Shown here in pieces: positions 25,464-34,954 of a stretch of DNA of 64,000 bases. Made by a program: the position numbers and the translations under genes. Positions within the stretch are counted from its first letter, which is position 1, and every line of letters starts with the position of its first letter. This DNA comes from Desulfobacterales bacterium. GTDB lineage: Bacteria > Desulfobacterota > Desulfobulbia > Desulfobulbales > JAGXFP01. The stretch is taken from the NCBI GenBank assembly GCA_024637225.1, contig JAGXFP010000037.1, positions 1 to 64,000 on the forward strand, read 5' to 3'. The notes under the pieces are model-generated. The model ran no database searches. It was not told the DNA's origin and saw only the letters and a program-made list of their open reading frames with translations.

Positions 25464-27659
25464 ATGCGAAATGAAGTAGAAATTATTCTGGACAATATTA
25501 TAAATTCAGATTGTCACGACCCATTTCAGGTCCTGGGTTTTCATGTCATATCTACTAAACCGCCCGAATCGATCATCAGAACCTTTCAGCCCCATGCCAA
25601 GGCCCTGCAGCTGATTGTCGATGGTGAAGCCATCGACATGTACAAGATGAGAGATGAAGGTCTTTTCGAAATCTCGGTGCCCAGGGTCGAACCTTTCGAC
25701 TACTGGCTGGAGGCCACCTTCGATAACGATACCACCCACAAGTTCAAGGATCCATACAGCTTCCTTCCCCAGCTCAACGCTAACGATCGCTATCTATTCA
25801 ACCACGGCACCCATTACAAAATCTACGATCAACTGGGCGCCCACCCCATCGTAATCGACGGAGTATCCGGTGTTATGTTCAGGGTTTGGGCACCAAATGC
25901 CCGCCGGGTCAGTATTATCGGCGACTTTAATATCTGGGACGGCCGGGTCCACCAGATGAGGGTTCTCGACCAGTCGGGAATCTGGGAATTGTTTATTCCC
26001 GGACTGAGCCACGGAGAAATTTACAAGTACGAAATCAAAACCAGAGACATGGCCATTCTGGAAAAATCCGATCCTTACCAGCTCTTCGGGGAGATTCGGC
26101 CCAAATCGGCTTCGGTAGTCTGGGATCTTGACGATTACCACTGGCGGGATGGGGAATGGCTTGAAAAAAGTCAACAGAGCTCGCCCTACGACGGTCCGAT
26201 GTCTATTTACGAAGTACACCTGGGTTCATGGCAACGTGATCCGGGCGATCCGAACCGATTTCTCACATACCGGGAACTTGCCGAATACCTGGTCCCCTAT
26301 GTGAAGAAGATGGGCTTTACCCATATCGAGATGATGCCGGTCATGGAGCATCCACTTGATGAATCCTGGGGATATCAAACTACCGGCTACTACTCGACAA
26401 CCAGCCGTTTCGGCACTCCCCAGGAATTCATGCATCTGGTCGACACCTGCCACCGAAACGACATCGGGATTATTCTCGACTGGGTGCCGGCGCATTTTCC
26501 CATCGACGGTCACAGCCTAAACCATTTTGACGGTACCCCCCTCTACGAACATGAAGATATCCGACGGCGCTTCCAGCCGGAATGGGGAACCAACACCTTC
26601 AATTACAGCCGCAAGGAGGTAACCAACTTCCTGCTCGCCAGCGCCCTTTTCTGGCTGGAAAAATTCCATATCGACGGCCTCCGGGTCGACGCGGTCGCCT
26701 CCATGCTCTATCTGGATTACGGCCGCAAAGAAGGAGAATGGCTGCCTAATCAACACGGTGAAAAAGAAGACCTGGAGGCAATTGAATTCATCCGCCACCT
26801 TAACAGCGTCATAAAGCAGGAATTTCCAAGGACTCTGATGGTAGCCGAGGAATCAACCAGTTTTTACGGAGTAACCAGGCCCCTAGACAACGGCGGCCTG
26901 GGCTTCGATTTCAAGTGGAACATGGGCTGGATGAACGATATCCTCCAATATTTCAGCCGCGATCCGCTCTTCCGCAAGTACCATCACAACAACCTGACCT
27001 TCTCCCTGCTCTACGCTTTTACCGAGAACTTCATCCTGCCCCTCTCCCACGATGAGGTGGTACACGGCAAGAAGTCCTTGTTGCAAAAAATGCCGGGTGA
27101 TACATGGCAGCAGTTTGCCAACCTGCGCCTTCTCTTCTTCTTCCTCTGGACTCATCCCGGCAAAAAACTTTTATTCATGGGCAATGAATTCGGCCAGATA
27201 TCCGAGTGGTACTCGCAGACCAGTCTGGACTGGCACTTGCTCGAAGGGGACGACCACCACCGGAAACTCCAGGATTTTGTGAAAAACATAAACCATTTTT
27301 ACCGCGAAACCAAAGCCTTATGGGAAGTAGATTTTCACAACGACGGCTTCAGCTGGATGGACTTCAACGACGTTGACAACAGCATTATTGTTTTTGCCAG
27401 GTACAGTAAAGACCGGACCGATCATGTCGTCTGCGTTCTGAACTTCACCCCGAACGTAATCCATGACTACAAAATTGGCGTGCCGGAAAAAGTCAATTAT
27501 CTGGAGGCCCTCTCTACCGACCGCAAGGAGTTCGGCGGCAGCGGAGTTTACAATCCCGAAGAGAAATTTGTTTTCGACGAACCCCGGGGGCATGCGCCCT
27601 ATCACGTTATGGCCTCAATCCCGCCACTGAGCGGCATGATTCTGAAGCCAATCAAATAG
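25464..27659 (+). CDS. glgB: 1,4-alpha-glucan branching enzyme
   Basis: The 731-residue enzyme introduces alpha-1,6 branches into glycogen. Order: N-terminal domain typical of the longer GlgB type (about 1-110), CBM48 (about 125-215), GH13 catalytic barrel with DWVPAHFP, the nucleophile Asp in GLRVDAVASMLYLDYGR near 409, the acid Glu in VAEESTSF near 461 and the third Asp in LSHDEVVHGK near 529, then a C-terminal beta domain ending GMILKP. A GAGAAAGG site precedes the ATG. No glgA or glgC is in the window. Confidence 0.97.
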   Translation: MRNEVEIILDNIINSDCHDPFQVLGFHVISTKPPESIIRTFQPHAKALQLIVDGEAIDMYKMRDEGLFEISVPRVEPFDYWLEATFDNDTTHKFKDPYSFLPQLNANDRYLFNHGTHYKIYDQLGAHPIVIDGVSGVMFRVWAPNARRVSIIGDFNIWDGRVHQMRVLDQSGIWELFIPGLSHGEIYKYEIKTRDMAILEKSDPYQLFGEIRPKSASVVWDLDDYHWRDGEWLEKSQQSSPYDGPMSIYEVHLGSWQRDPGDPNRFLTYRELAEYLVPYVKKMGFTHIEMMPVMEHPLDESWGYQTTGYYSTTSRFGTPQEFMHLVDTCHRNDIGIILDWVPAHFPIDGHSLNHFDGTPLYEHEDIRRRFQPEWGTNTFNYSRKEVTNFLLASALFWLEKFHIDGLRVDAVASMLYLDYGRKEGEWLPNQHGEKEDLEAIEFIRHLNSVIKQEFPRTLMVAEESTSFYGVTRPLDNGGLGFDFKWNMGWMNDILQYFSRDPLFRKYHHNNLTFSLLYAFTENFILPLSHDEVVHGKKSLLQKMPGDTWQQFANLRLLFFFLWTHPGKKLLFMGNEFGQISEWYSQTSLDWHLLEGDDHHRKLQDFVKNINHFYRETKALWEVDFHNDGFSWMDFNDVDNSIIVFARYSKDRTDHVVCVLNFTPNVIHDYKIGVPEKVNYLEALSTDRKEFGGSGVYNPEEKFVFDEPRGHAPYHVMASIPPLSGMILKPIK

Positions 27660-27679
27660 TGCGCATTTTGGTGAACGCC

Positions 27680-27859
27680 ATGAATAAAAACGAGAGCATG
27701 CAACCGTCGGGCGACAAGGTAAAAAAGGCCTTGAAGTGGATAAGTGAGACCGTCAAGGAATGTCCCGGCAAGAAACGTCGGGATATCCTCAAAGAGGCGG
27801 AAGTTCGTTTCGATCTCTCCCCGGCCGAATGCGAATTTATCGACAGTAATTTCGCCTAG
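27680..27859 (+). CDS. Small conserved-looking protein of unknown function
   Basis: A 59-residue, highly charged, probably helical protein (KVKKALKWISETVKECPGKK, then LSPAECEFIDSNF). It begins 20 bases after the glgB stop; GTG starts at 27659 and 27671 are also possible and the first would overlap the glgB stop. Spacing suggests cotranscription with glgB. I recognise no family. Two Cys (in ECPG and AECEF) are present. Confidence 0.6.
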   Translation: MNKNESMQPSGDKVKKALKWISETVKECPGKKRRDILKEAEVRFDLSPAECEFIDSNFA

Positions 27860-27999
27860 TACCCATACCCCCTAAACTATCGTATCTTACTCGTTATTTT
27901 ATGTGCCAAGTGCGTTGTGACTTCCGTTTCAGAGCCCTGCTATGCGCCGGAAGTCGCGCCTTGTTGGCCCGCAAAATCTCTTTGCTATCTTGTGAAATT

Positions 28000-29130
28000 T
28001 TATGATTTACTGTGGGCAGTGAGGGGTGCACCGGCAAAAAGCCATTTCCGGTAATCATCATCAAGCCGGGACCAGGAATAAGGCTCGGTCAATTCCCGGG
28101 CGGTTTCAGCCGACAACCTCCCCCGACCGAGGGATTTGATCAGTTTCGGCACCAAATCCTGTTCGCGATAGAGAAATTCCTCCGGAAAAAGTTCCGGATA
28201 GGAAAGTCGGGCGGGCAGCAACGGCCGGCAGCCCGCCCTGACCGCTTCGATCACCGAAATCCCGAAAAACTCATGGCCGGCCGTGGATACCGTCACATCC
28301 CCCATTTTCAACCATTCGCCATATTCCTCTCTCGATTCGGCATAACCGAATTTTAAAATCCGAGGGGCAAGTTTTGCCCGTGCCTCGTCAAAAACGGCTG
28401 GCTTCTTGCTGAAACTTTCGCCCAATACGACCAGCTTAAAATCGATCCCCCTGTGATCCAGCTCGAAAAGGGCTTCGAAAAACCGTTCGGGATTTTTGTC
28501 ATGCTCCCAGCGGTGATTCCAGACAATTACCGGAACCTTATCCTGACGGGCGGGGGGCGCGGCTTGATCGATCAGGCTGAAATCCTGGCCCGGATGAAGG
28601 ATCACCGCCTTGCCCCGGATTTCCTCCTCAACTCCGACAAACGGCATATCGGAAGATTTCTTCAGCAGGCGGCAAGATCCGGCCAGAAAGGTATCGAGAT
28701 TGTAATGGGAGTTAAAGGCGAGCCGGTCCGAGGCCAGAGCCGTGGTGAGATTGGTCAGGGAAAAGTGGAGATCCCGCTCGTTTGCAAAGCGGACCGGATA
28801 GGCAAACTGGTTTTCATGAAAGTAGGTAAGAAGCGGCAGGCGCCCCGCCCACTCCGGTATCAGCCCCTTCAGAGTGGCCACGTCGACGAAGGTCGAGCAG
28901 AGCAGGCAGCTGTAATTATCCGGCTCGGCTATCCCGGCAAGTTTCGAGGCCAGCCAGGGTCCGGACATCCGCATCCGCCATTTCCATTTACGGGCCGGCA
29001 GGGTGATCAGTTCGAGGCCGCCGGGCAGCCGCCCGGAAAGGCCGTCGAGAAAGCTCCGATGCGACCCCCCGTAATAAGGCTCCAAGGCCAGAACTTTTGC
29101 GGCTTTATTCTTCACTTTGGCCGGCAACAA
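28000..29130 (-). CDS. GTDC1/DUF3524-type glycosyltransferase (tRNA-queuosine mannosyltransferase-like)
   Basis: The 376-residue protein has the DUF3524 N-terminus, VLALEPYYGGSHRSFLDGL followed by LPARKWKWRMRMSG, and then a GT-B fold with a glycosyltransferase-4-type C-terminal half (VIVWNHRWEHDKNPERFFEAL, the VSTAGHEFFGISVIEAVRAG donor site). This family includes animal GTDC1, reported to mannosylate queuosine in tRNA-Asp. Whether bacterial members modify tRNA or another acceptor is not known to me. The frame opens with TTG directly after the stop of the upstream TerB-J gene; a GTG at 29115 is an alternative. No good ribosome site supports either. Confidence 0.85.
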   Translation of the reverse strand: MLPAKVKNKAAKVLALEPYYGGSHRSFLDGLSGRLPGGLELITLPARKWKWRMRMSGPWLASKLAGIAEPDNYSCLLCSTFVDVATLKGLIPEWAGRLPLLTYFHENQFAYPVRFANERDLHFSLTNLTTALASDRLAFNSHYNLDTFLAGSCRLLKKSSDMPFVGVEEEIRGKAVILHPGQDFSLIDQAAPPARQDKVPVIVWNHRWEHDKNPERFFEALFELDHRGIDFKLVVLGESFSKKPAVFDEARAKLAPRILKFGYAESREEYGEWLKMGDVTVSTAGHEFFGISVIEAVRAGCRPLLPARLSYPELFPEEFLYREQDLVPKLIKSLGRGRLSAETARELTEPYSWSRLDDDYRKWLFAGAPLTAHSKS

Positions 29131-29952
29131 TCAATTGAATTTTTTCTTCAGATGATTGTAGGCCTCATTGATCTCCTTCATCTTTTCCTCGGCAACCCGC
29201 CTGAACTCCTCGCCCAGATGAGATACTTTATCGGGATGGTACTCCATGCTGAGCTTCCGATAGGCCTTCCTGATCTCGTCGAATCCGGCGTCCGGCTTAA
29301 GCCCCAGCACCCCGTAATAGCGTTCATCACCGGCGGCGTAACCCCGGGCCATTCCTCGGTACTTGTTGTGAATAGCCTGGTGCTGATAGGCGTTAAGACC
29401 CAGATAGACGGCGATTCTTTCGGCGGCGTTGAGTTCGGCACTGATTACGTCGGGCTTTGAATAAATCACCTGATAGATCAGTTCGACCAGGATCAGGCGC
29501 GGTTCATAGGCGAAATTCGTCTTGAAATCGGCCAGCAGCTCCTCCAGTCTGGCCGTGGAGGTCATCGCCTCCTTGGTCAGCTCCTTTACCCAGAACATCT
29601 GGCTCTGGTTGTAGTGAAGATGGGTCCGGAAGAAGTTATTGATAGCGTTTAACTCCGAGCGGCTCACCTCACCGTCTATGCCTGCGATATTGACCAGGAT
29701 GTTGACCAGCAGAAAGACGAAGCGGTTATGACTTTCGGTCTGGGATTTTTCGTAATTGGCAATCTGGCGCTTGACGAAATAGGAAAATCCCCAGAAGGCG
29801 GCCCCGATAAAAAACAGGGTGAAAAGGCCGATGTAGAACACCACCCCAAGGATATCGAACAACAGCGGAAGCCCCCCGGTGATCAGGATCAGCAGGACCA
29901 CCATGAACAGGCAGCCCCCGCAGCCAGGTTGGTTATGTTGCCGGTATTGCAT
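29131..29952 (-). CDS. Membrane-anchored TerB-J-domain protein (DjlA-like co-chaperone)
   Basis: The 273-residue protein has an N-terminal hydrophobic hairpin (about 14-60, two helices), a TerB-like helical domain (about 75-190, with [20 protein letters not shown]) and a C-terminal J domain (about 207-273) with the essential HPD in [17 protein letters not shown]. This is the DjlA layout: J-domain protein on the inner membrane stimulating DnaK. DjlA has a single N-terminal helix, here it seems to be a pair, and a Gly/Cys-rich GCGGC at the very N-terminus. The next gene starts at its stop codon. Confidence 0.85.
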   Translation of the reverse strand: MQYRQHNQPGCGGCLFMVVLLILITGGLPLLFDILGVVFYIGLFTLFFIGAAFWGFSYFVKRQIANYEKSQTESHNRFVFLLVNILVNIAGIDGEVSRSELNAINNFFRTHLHYNQSQMFWVKELTKEAMTSTARLEELLADFKTNFAYEPRLILVELIYQVIYSKPDVISAELNAAERIAVYLGLNAYQHQAIHNKYRGMARGYAAGDERYYGVLGLKPDAGFDEIRKAYRKLSMEYHPDKVSHLGEEFRRVAEEKMKEINEAYNHLKKKFN

Positions 29953-29984
29953 AAAAAATATTCCCTAGGATTCGATTACTAATG

Positions 29985-30140
29985 GTAAGCGATCACAGGG
30001 TACCGAATCTGCTGTGTTATCGGCCTGCTCATGTACATCAGTACACATCGCAGGCCGATGCCTTGCATCTCCGGCACCCTGTAATCGCTTACGAGCTGGA
30101 AGATTGGCCAATCCTGAGTGGCTTATCCTTGATCGGTTAC
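29985..30140 (+). repeat. Family 3 element, copy 2
   Basis: The core 29985-30092 is bounded by GTAAGCGATCACAGGG and CCCTGTAATCGCTTAC, with the central hairpin CATGTACATCAGTACACA. It is followed by GGCCAATC...GATCGGTTAC as in the copy after tolB. Confidence 0.88.
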
Positions 30141-30169
30141 TAATAATGAGCTTAAATGTTTGAAATTAG

Positions 30170-30323
30170 GTAACCGTTCACCAGGCGGTCGCCAAAGTAC
30201 CACAACCGCCGGACTGAAACCGTTCAGCAGTGGTGCAGATTTGGACAAGCGGAACGGCGCTGCGTACCTCGTGTACGTAAGCCGGGCCGATCGTCCGAAG
30301 ATGTGGTGCTGCTGAACGGTTAC
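30170..30323 (+). repeat. Palindromic element related in layout to family 3 (GTAACCGTTCA ends)
   Basis: Ends GTAACCGTTCA and TGAACGGTTAC form an inverted repeat, with a central GTACCTCGTGTAC palindrome. The spacing and layout match families 1 and 3 although the sequence differs. It lies between the family 3 copy and the ftsY stop codon (3 bases away). CCGTTCAGCAG at 30217 repeats the right end, which hints at a composite. Confidence 0.7.
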
Positions 30324-30325
30324 CA

Positions 30326-31333
30326 TCAACTATTGCCGAAAAGGGCATCCACGAATTCCCGCGGCTCAAAATCGCGCAGATCGTCGAGCTGCTCCCCTAC
30401 TCCGATAAATCTGATCGGGATCTTTAACTCCCGGGCGATATTGACGACGATGCCGCCCTTGGAGGTGCCGTCAAGCTTGGTCAGCACCAGCCCGGTAATG
30501 TCAACTGCCTCATTGAAAAGCCGGGCTTGGGAGATGGCGTTCTGACCGGTGGTGGCGTCGATAACCAGCAGGATCTCGTGGGGCGCGCCGGGAATTTTTT
30601 TAGCCATCACCCTCTTGATCTTCTTAAGCTCCTCGACCAGATTGACCTGGGTATGCATGCGGCCGGCGGTATCGACGATTATCACATCGCTTTGCCTGCC
30701 GCTGACCGAATCCAGGGCATCATAGATCACCGAGGAAGGATCGGCCCCGGCCTCGCGGGCCACCACCTCGACCCCGATCCGCTCCCCCCAGATCCCCAGC
30801 TGTTCGGCCGCCGCGGCCCGGAAGGTATCGGCCGCCACCAGCACGACCTTCCGGCCGGCCTTGCGAAACTTGTTGGCAAGCTTGCCGATACTGGTGGTTT
30901 TCCCAACCCCGTTGACGCCCAGGACCATGATGACCAGAGGGCCGGAATCGGGCATCCGCAATTCCTGCTCCGCCCCTGAAGCCTCCAGATATTCGATGAT
31001 TTTTTCCTGAAGAATTTTCTTCAAAGCCGCCGGATCCGCCAGTTCATTGCGAGCCGCCATACTTCTCGCCGATTCCAGCAGTTCCTGGGCGGTGCCGACG
31101 CCGAGATCGGCGGTGATCAAGACCTCCTCCAAATCCTCGAGCAGATCGTTATCGACTTCTTTCCTGCCCAGAAAGAGAGACTCCACCCTCTCCATAAACG
31201 AAGATCTGGTCCGGGCCAGGCCGTCAAGAAGCGGTTTGCTGTCATTGTCGTCGGACTCCAGATCAAGGGACGCTTCGGAATCCTCCGGCGCGGCTTGATC
31301 TTCTTTCTTTTTATTTTTAAACCAACCGAACAT
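30326..31333 (-). CDS. ftsY: Signal recognition particle receptor FtsY
   Basis: The 335-residue protein has a short charged N-terminal A region, then the NG domain: helical N (from about 45, [18 protein letters not shown]) and GTPase G with [15 protein letters not shown] near 140, [29 protein letters not shown] and a closing [22 protein letters not shown]. It docks SRP-ribosome complexes at the membrane. The ATG at 31333 has a GGAG site; the frame runs 4 codons further. The gene follows ispH-ubiA by 18 bases. Confidence 0.97.
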   Translation of the reverse strand: MFGWFKNKKKEDQAAPEDSEASLDLESDDNDSKPLLDGLARTRSSFMERVESLFLGRKEVDNDLLEDLEEVLITADLGVGTAQELLESARSMAARNELADPAALKKILQEKIIEYLEASGAEQELRMPDSGPLVIMVLGVNGVGKTTSIGKLANKFRKAGRKVVLVAADTFRAAAAEQLGIWGERIGVEVVAREAGADPSSVIYDALDSVSGRQSDVIIVDTAGRMHTQVNLVEELKKIKRVMAKKIPGAPHEILLVIDATTGQNAISQARLFNEAVDITGLVLTKLDGTSKGGIVVNIARELKIPIRFIGVGEQLDDLRDFEPREFVDALFGNS

Positions 31334-31351
31334 TGTGATCTCCACGAAAAA

Positions 31352-33079
31352 TCAAAATAAATTCACCAGAAAGGTCAGACCGGCAAGAAGCGGAAAAACT
31401 GAATCAACCGCGAACTCCAGCTTCGGACTATGGGAAATTCTGCCTTTATCATACATCGAGGCCACCATAAAAAGATAAAAGGAGACCGGCAATAATCCCA
31501 GCCAGACCAGGGGCAATAATCCGGACAGCACCCCCCCCACCGGGAGGAGGGCCAGAACGACAATCATTCCGTACAGTAATCGCATGGTCTTGGCCTGGCC
31601 GATGCAGACCGGCAGGGTCTCCTTGCCGGCAATCCGATCACCCTGAACCTCAAAGACATCATACAGGGCGCTGCGCACATAAACCAGGAGAAGCACGAAC
31701 AGAAAAGCGTTGACCGTCCCCGCGGTAAGTCCCTTGCCGCTCCCGCCGTATGGCACGACAATTATCACAAAAACCCAGGCCATGGCGACAAAAAAAGTCT
31801 TTGAGCCGGGAATCTCTTTCAAGCGCCGCACCTTGATAAGAGACGATAACCCCTTGGGGATAAACCTGACGCTGTACAGAACTCCCAACACACTCATTAA
31901 GGCCAGGATCGGAAAAGAGAAATCTTCATCAGCATAGGCGATAAACAGGGAGATCAGCAGGGCCGCCCAGGACAGACCGAGAATCGGCCGCCGGAATTTA
32001 TGCCGGAATTTTTCCCGCACGGGATCGGAGAACCGGCCGGTTTCCGAACCGATAAAACGATTGAGATTATGCATGGAGAAGAGATAGGCGGCAACCAGCA
32101 TAAAAGTCGCAAAGCCAGCCGTTTCGCCAAGCAACAAGGCAACCGCGCAAGCCAGGAGACCGCCGCCGGCACTGACATAGAGGTTTGAAGCCATCAGATA
32201 AACAATCAACCGGCCGAGCATACTGCCGAAACGGCTTTCATCGCGACCGGGAACCGACTCCAGAAACTGAATGACCCTGTTGATCAGCCAGGAGGGGGTA
32301 GAGGCCCCGGCGGTCACTCCGACGCAGGCATATTTCTCGAATAACTCAGGGTCAAGTTCTTCCTCGGTCTCGACCAGATGGACCGGGCAGCCCTTTTTCG
32401 CGACGAGTTCGGCAAGCCTTCTGGTATTGGCGCTGTTGCGCCCGCCGACCACGACCATCGCCTCGACCCTTTCGCAAAGGTCAAGGACGGCGGCCTGCCT
32501 CTTATGGGTCGAATCGCAGATCGTATTAAAGACCTTCCCGCCCGGAAAACGTTCAAGGATAACCGCGCTCAACAAGGAAAACGATTTATCGTCCTGGGTG
32601 GTCTGGCTGACAATGATATAGGGGGAAGAAAGAGCGACGGAGCGGGCCTCGTCCTCGCTGCTGACCACCTGGCCGGTTGCCCCGGCAAAGCCCAGAAGAC
32701 CGTCGACCTCGGCATGGTTCCGGTCGCCTATTATCACGGTGGCGTATCCGTCCTTCTGATGTTTGCGGATAATAGCCTGGACCTTTAAAACCCGGGGACA
32801 GGTGGCATCATGGACCTTGGCCCCGGTACTTCGCAATTTCTCCTTGCTTTCCGGCGGTACGCCATGGGCCCGGATAATAATGGTACCGTCGCGGTGGTCG
32901 GGGATTTCCTGAAGAATCTCCACCCCCCTTTCTTCCAAGAGGCCGAGTACCTGGGGATTATGGATCAGCGGGCCGAAGGTGGCGATCTTCTCGTTCTTCC
33001 GGACCATGTCCAAGGTAGTTTCGACCGCACGCCTAACACCCATGCAGAATCCGGCATTTTCGGCAAGAATCACTTTCAT
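31352..33079 (-). CDS. ispH: IspH fused to a UbiA-like membrane prenyltransferase domain
   Basis: Residues 1-285 are 4-hydroxy-3-methylbut-2-enyl diphosphate reductase, last step of the MEP isoprenoid pathway: the [4Fe-4S] ligands Cys12, Cys94 and Cys190, His40, His72, His124 and Glu126 are all present. Residues about 290-575 form eight or so membrane helices ending in a UbiA-type region. Its second aspartate motif (YDVFEVQGDRIAGKETLP) matches UbiA well, but the first (normally N-D-x-x-D) reads HNLNRFIGSE, lacking both Asp. So the soluble half should be active, while the membrane half may bind a different substrate or be non-catalytic. No frameshift or internal stop is seen; the fusion is real in this sequence. 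ispH-ubiA and ftsY form an operon. Confidence 0.92.
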   Translation of the reverse strand: MKVILAENAGFCMGVRRAVETTLDMVRKNEKIATFGPLIHNPQVLGLLEERGVEILQEIPDHRDGTIIIRAHGVPPESKEKLRSTGAKVHDATCPRVLKVQAIIRKHQKDGYATVIIGDRNHAEVDGLLGFAGATGQVVSSEDEARSVALSSPYIIVSQTTQDDKSFSLLSAVILERFPGGKVFNTICDSTHKRQAAVLDLCERVEAMVVVGGRNSANTRRLAELVAKKGCPVHLVETEEELDPELFEKYACVGVTAGASTPSWLINRVIQFLESVPGRDESRFGSMLGRLIVYLMASNLYVSAGGGLLACAVALLLGETAGFATFMLVAAYLFSMHNLNRFIGSETGRFSDPVREKFRHKFRRPILGLSWAALLISLFIAYADEDFSFPILALMSVLGVLYSVRFIPKGLSSLIKVRRLKEIPGSKTFFVAMAWVFVIIVVPYGGSGKGLTAGTVNAFLFVLLLVYVRSALYDVFEVQGDRIAGKETLPVCIGQAKTMRLLYGMIVVLALLPVGGVLSGLLPLVWLGLLPVSFYLFMVASMYDKGRISHSPKLEFAVDSVFPLLAGLTFLVNLF

Positions 33080-33110
33080 ATCGCCAACTTTCGGAAAAAC
33101 TTAATAAAAA

Positions 33111-33328
33111 CCTGAATCCATGAGCGTTCGAGAACGGTGCAGATGTAAGGCGGCAACGATGTTGATAATACTGATGGTATGTCACCGAGTTGCCAACCCG
33201 CAGATGCGCCGTTATCGGGCGCCCCGCAGGGCGGCGGGTTGAACCATGGCAATCCAGAAAAAAAGATTATCTGATGCAATTGCACACTGAGAGAGTGAAA
33301 CTCCCCACGAAACCGTCACGGAATCAGG
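33111..33328 (+). repeat. Family 2 element, long copy 2
   Basis: Runs from CCTGAATCCATGAGCGTTCG to CCGTCACGGAATCAGG. The central block GGCGGCAACGATGTTGATAA is identical to the copies at 11637 and 42711, and the right third is diverged. It lies 31 bases upstream of the ispH start, so it probably sits in or before its promoter region. Confidence 0.85.
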
Positions 33329-33679
33329 AAAACAGAACTTTTCATATTAATCATTATCGTTTTTTATGCAAGGCAGGGGTGCTTCTTGAACGATGAACGC
33401 TGCTCACGGGAAAGCCGACAGGCGAGCTCTCCCGGCCGTGACAATTCACGAAACTGCCGGCATGAAATCGGCGGCAGAAGCTTGCCAGCCCCGCCGGCCA
33501 GGGGATCATCCCGAAATCCGGACTCCGAAAAAGTCTGGCTGCGTATCGGATCAGGGGATCATCCACTCGAAAAATTAGAGGCCGGGCAAAAGGGTTGCCG
33601 ATATGCTCGAAAGCCGGTTTCTAAGATAGAAAGCGGCGATTAAAAAGCGGAATCGGGATTCTTTATTTTGTGATTCTTT
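33329..33679. other. Intergenic region, no gene supported
   Basis: About 350 bases between leuB's 3' end and the repeat upstream of ispH. It has a direct repeat AGGGGATCATCC at 33500-33511 and 33553-33564. Open frames here (33386-33643 plus) have unnatural composition. An ispH promoter must lie near, but I cannot place it. Confidence 0.35.
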
Positions 33680-34774
33680 CTATTTACCGTGGATAATTTT
33701 AACCACCATATCACCGAAAGCGCTAGTTGAAAGGACCTTGTCGGCATCATAACCGCCACCCAGCTCACTGGTGGTATAACCCTTTTCGAAAACGGCAAAA
33801 AGAGCCGTCCAGATCTCCCCGGCCTCGACGGGTGAAGCGAGGCATTTATCGAACATCAGGGCGACGCTGCCGATCATCGAATAGGGGTTGGCGATGTTTT
33901 GGCCGGCAATATCGGGGGCCGAACCGTGGGCCGGTTCGACATAGCTCTTGTCGGGTCCGATACAGGCGGAAGGCATCAACCCCAACGATCCGATCACTCC
34001 GCCGGCCTGGTCGGTGAGGATATCGCCCATCATGTTCTCCAGCAGCACCACCCCGTTGAACATCGCCGGGTTGATCACCAGCTGGTAGGCGGCGTTGTCG
34101 ACCAGGACCGACTGGTATGGCACATCACTGTATTGTCTGGCGACATCTTCTACGACCACGTTCCAAAAACGGGAAGTTGCCAGAACATTGGCCTTGTGGA
34201 TATTCATCATTCGGGTGCCCAGCTTTCGTGCCTCTTCAAAGGCGATAACCGCGACCCTTCTGACCTGCTCATCCGTATAAACGCATTCATCTTCGGCATA
34301 TTCAAGGTCGGTGGCAGGCCCTTCGGTCTTTTTGCCGAAATAGATACCGCCCACCAGTTCCCTGATCATCAAAATATCGATGCCCTCGCCGATTATTTCA
34401 GCCTTGAGGGGGGAAAAGCCGGCCAGGGATTTGGGCAGCCGCACCGGCCGGAAATTGGCATAGGTGTCATAGCGCTTCCGGAGCGGCAGAATGGCGCCGA
34501 CTTCGGGACGGTGTTCCTGGGGGATGTCGTTCATCTTCTCGACCGCCAGCCCCACCGGACCCTTAATGATTACATCGGCCCGGTCGCAAACCTCTTTGGT
34601 TTTTTCGGGAAACGGCGAACCCTCGGAAAAATAGGCGCCCGCTCCGAACGGAGCATATTCAAGGGTAAACTGATGGCCATATTTGGTTTCGACAGCCCGC
34701 AAAACCTTGATCGCTTCGCGCATAATTTCCGGGCCGATGCCGTCACCTTCCAAAATTGCAATATTCTTCCGCAT
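33680..34774 (-). CDS. leuB: 3-isopropylmalate dehydrogenase
   Basis: The 364-residue enzyme oxidises and decarboxylates 3-isopropylmalate in leucine synthesis. It starts with the family pattern IAILEGDGIGPEIM, has the substrate arginines in LPLRKRYDTYANFRPVRL and DILMIRELVGGIYFG, the catalytic Lys in MNIHKANVL and Asp in VDNAAYQLV, and the metal/coenzyme region GDILTDQAGGVIGSLGLMPSA followed by EPAHGSAPDIAG. The KANVL spelling, EPAHGSAPDIAG and the REL..GIYFG loop favour IPMDH over isocitrate or tartrate dehydrogenases. No other leu genes are nearby. Confidence 0.95.
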   Translation of the reverse strand: MRKNIAILEGDGIGPEIMREAIKVLRAVETKYGHQFTLEYAPFGAGAYFSEGSPFPEKTKEVCDRADVIIKGPVGLAVEKMNDIPQEHRPEVGAILPLRKRYDTYANFRPVRLPKSLAGFSPLKAEIIGEGIDILMIRELVGGIYFGKKTEGPATDLEYAEDECVYTDEQVRRVAVIAFEEARKLGTRMMNIHKANVLATSRFWNVVVEDVARQYSDVPYQSVLVDNAAYQLVINPAMFNGVVLLENMMGDILTDQAGGVIGSLGLMPSACIGPDKSYVEPAHGSAPDIAGQNIANPYSMIGSVALMFDKCLASPVEAGEIWTALFAVFEKGYTTSELGGGYDADKVLSTSAFGDMVVKIIHGK

Positions 34775-34954
34775 CTTCTTCCTTTTCTTCTCAAATTTAT
34801 ATGAATTTATATACCGATTAATCTAGGCGTGTTGTTGGGCAATCCTTTTCTTATCAACCTCAAATTACTTGTTTCTCCGCCCCCTGTTATCGGCGGAGAA
34901 CTTGCCCCTTCCGCCGCCTTTCGGGCATCCGACAACTCCGACGGATTCAGGATA

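Noticed and set aside
31352-33079. ispH and ubiA as two genes merged by a sequencing error
   Set aside because: The frame is continuous across the junction with normal codon use and no plausible second start or ribosome site near the boundary.
33386-33643. 85-codon frame between leuB and the repeat upstream of ispH
   Set aside because: Composition is unnatural (Arg/Ser/Gly-rich), and there is no start signal.
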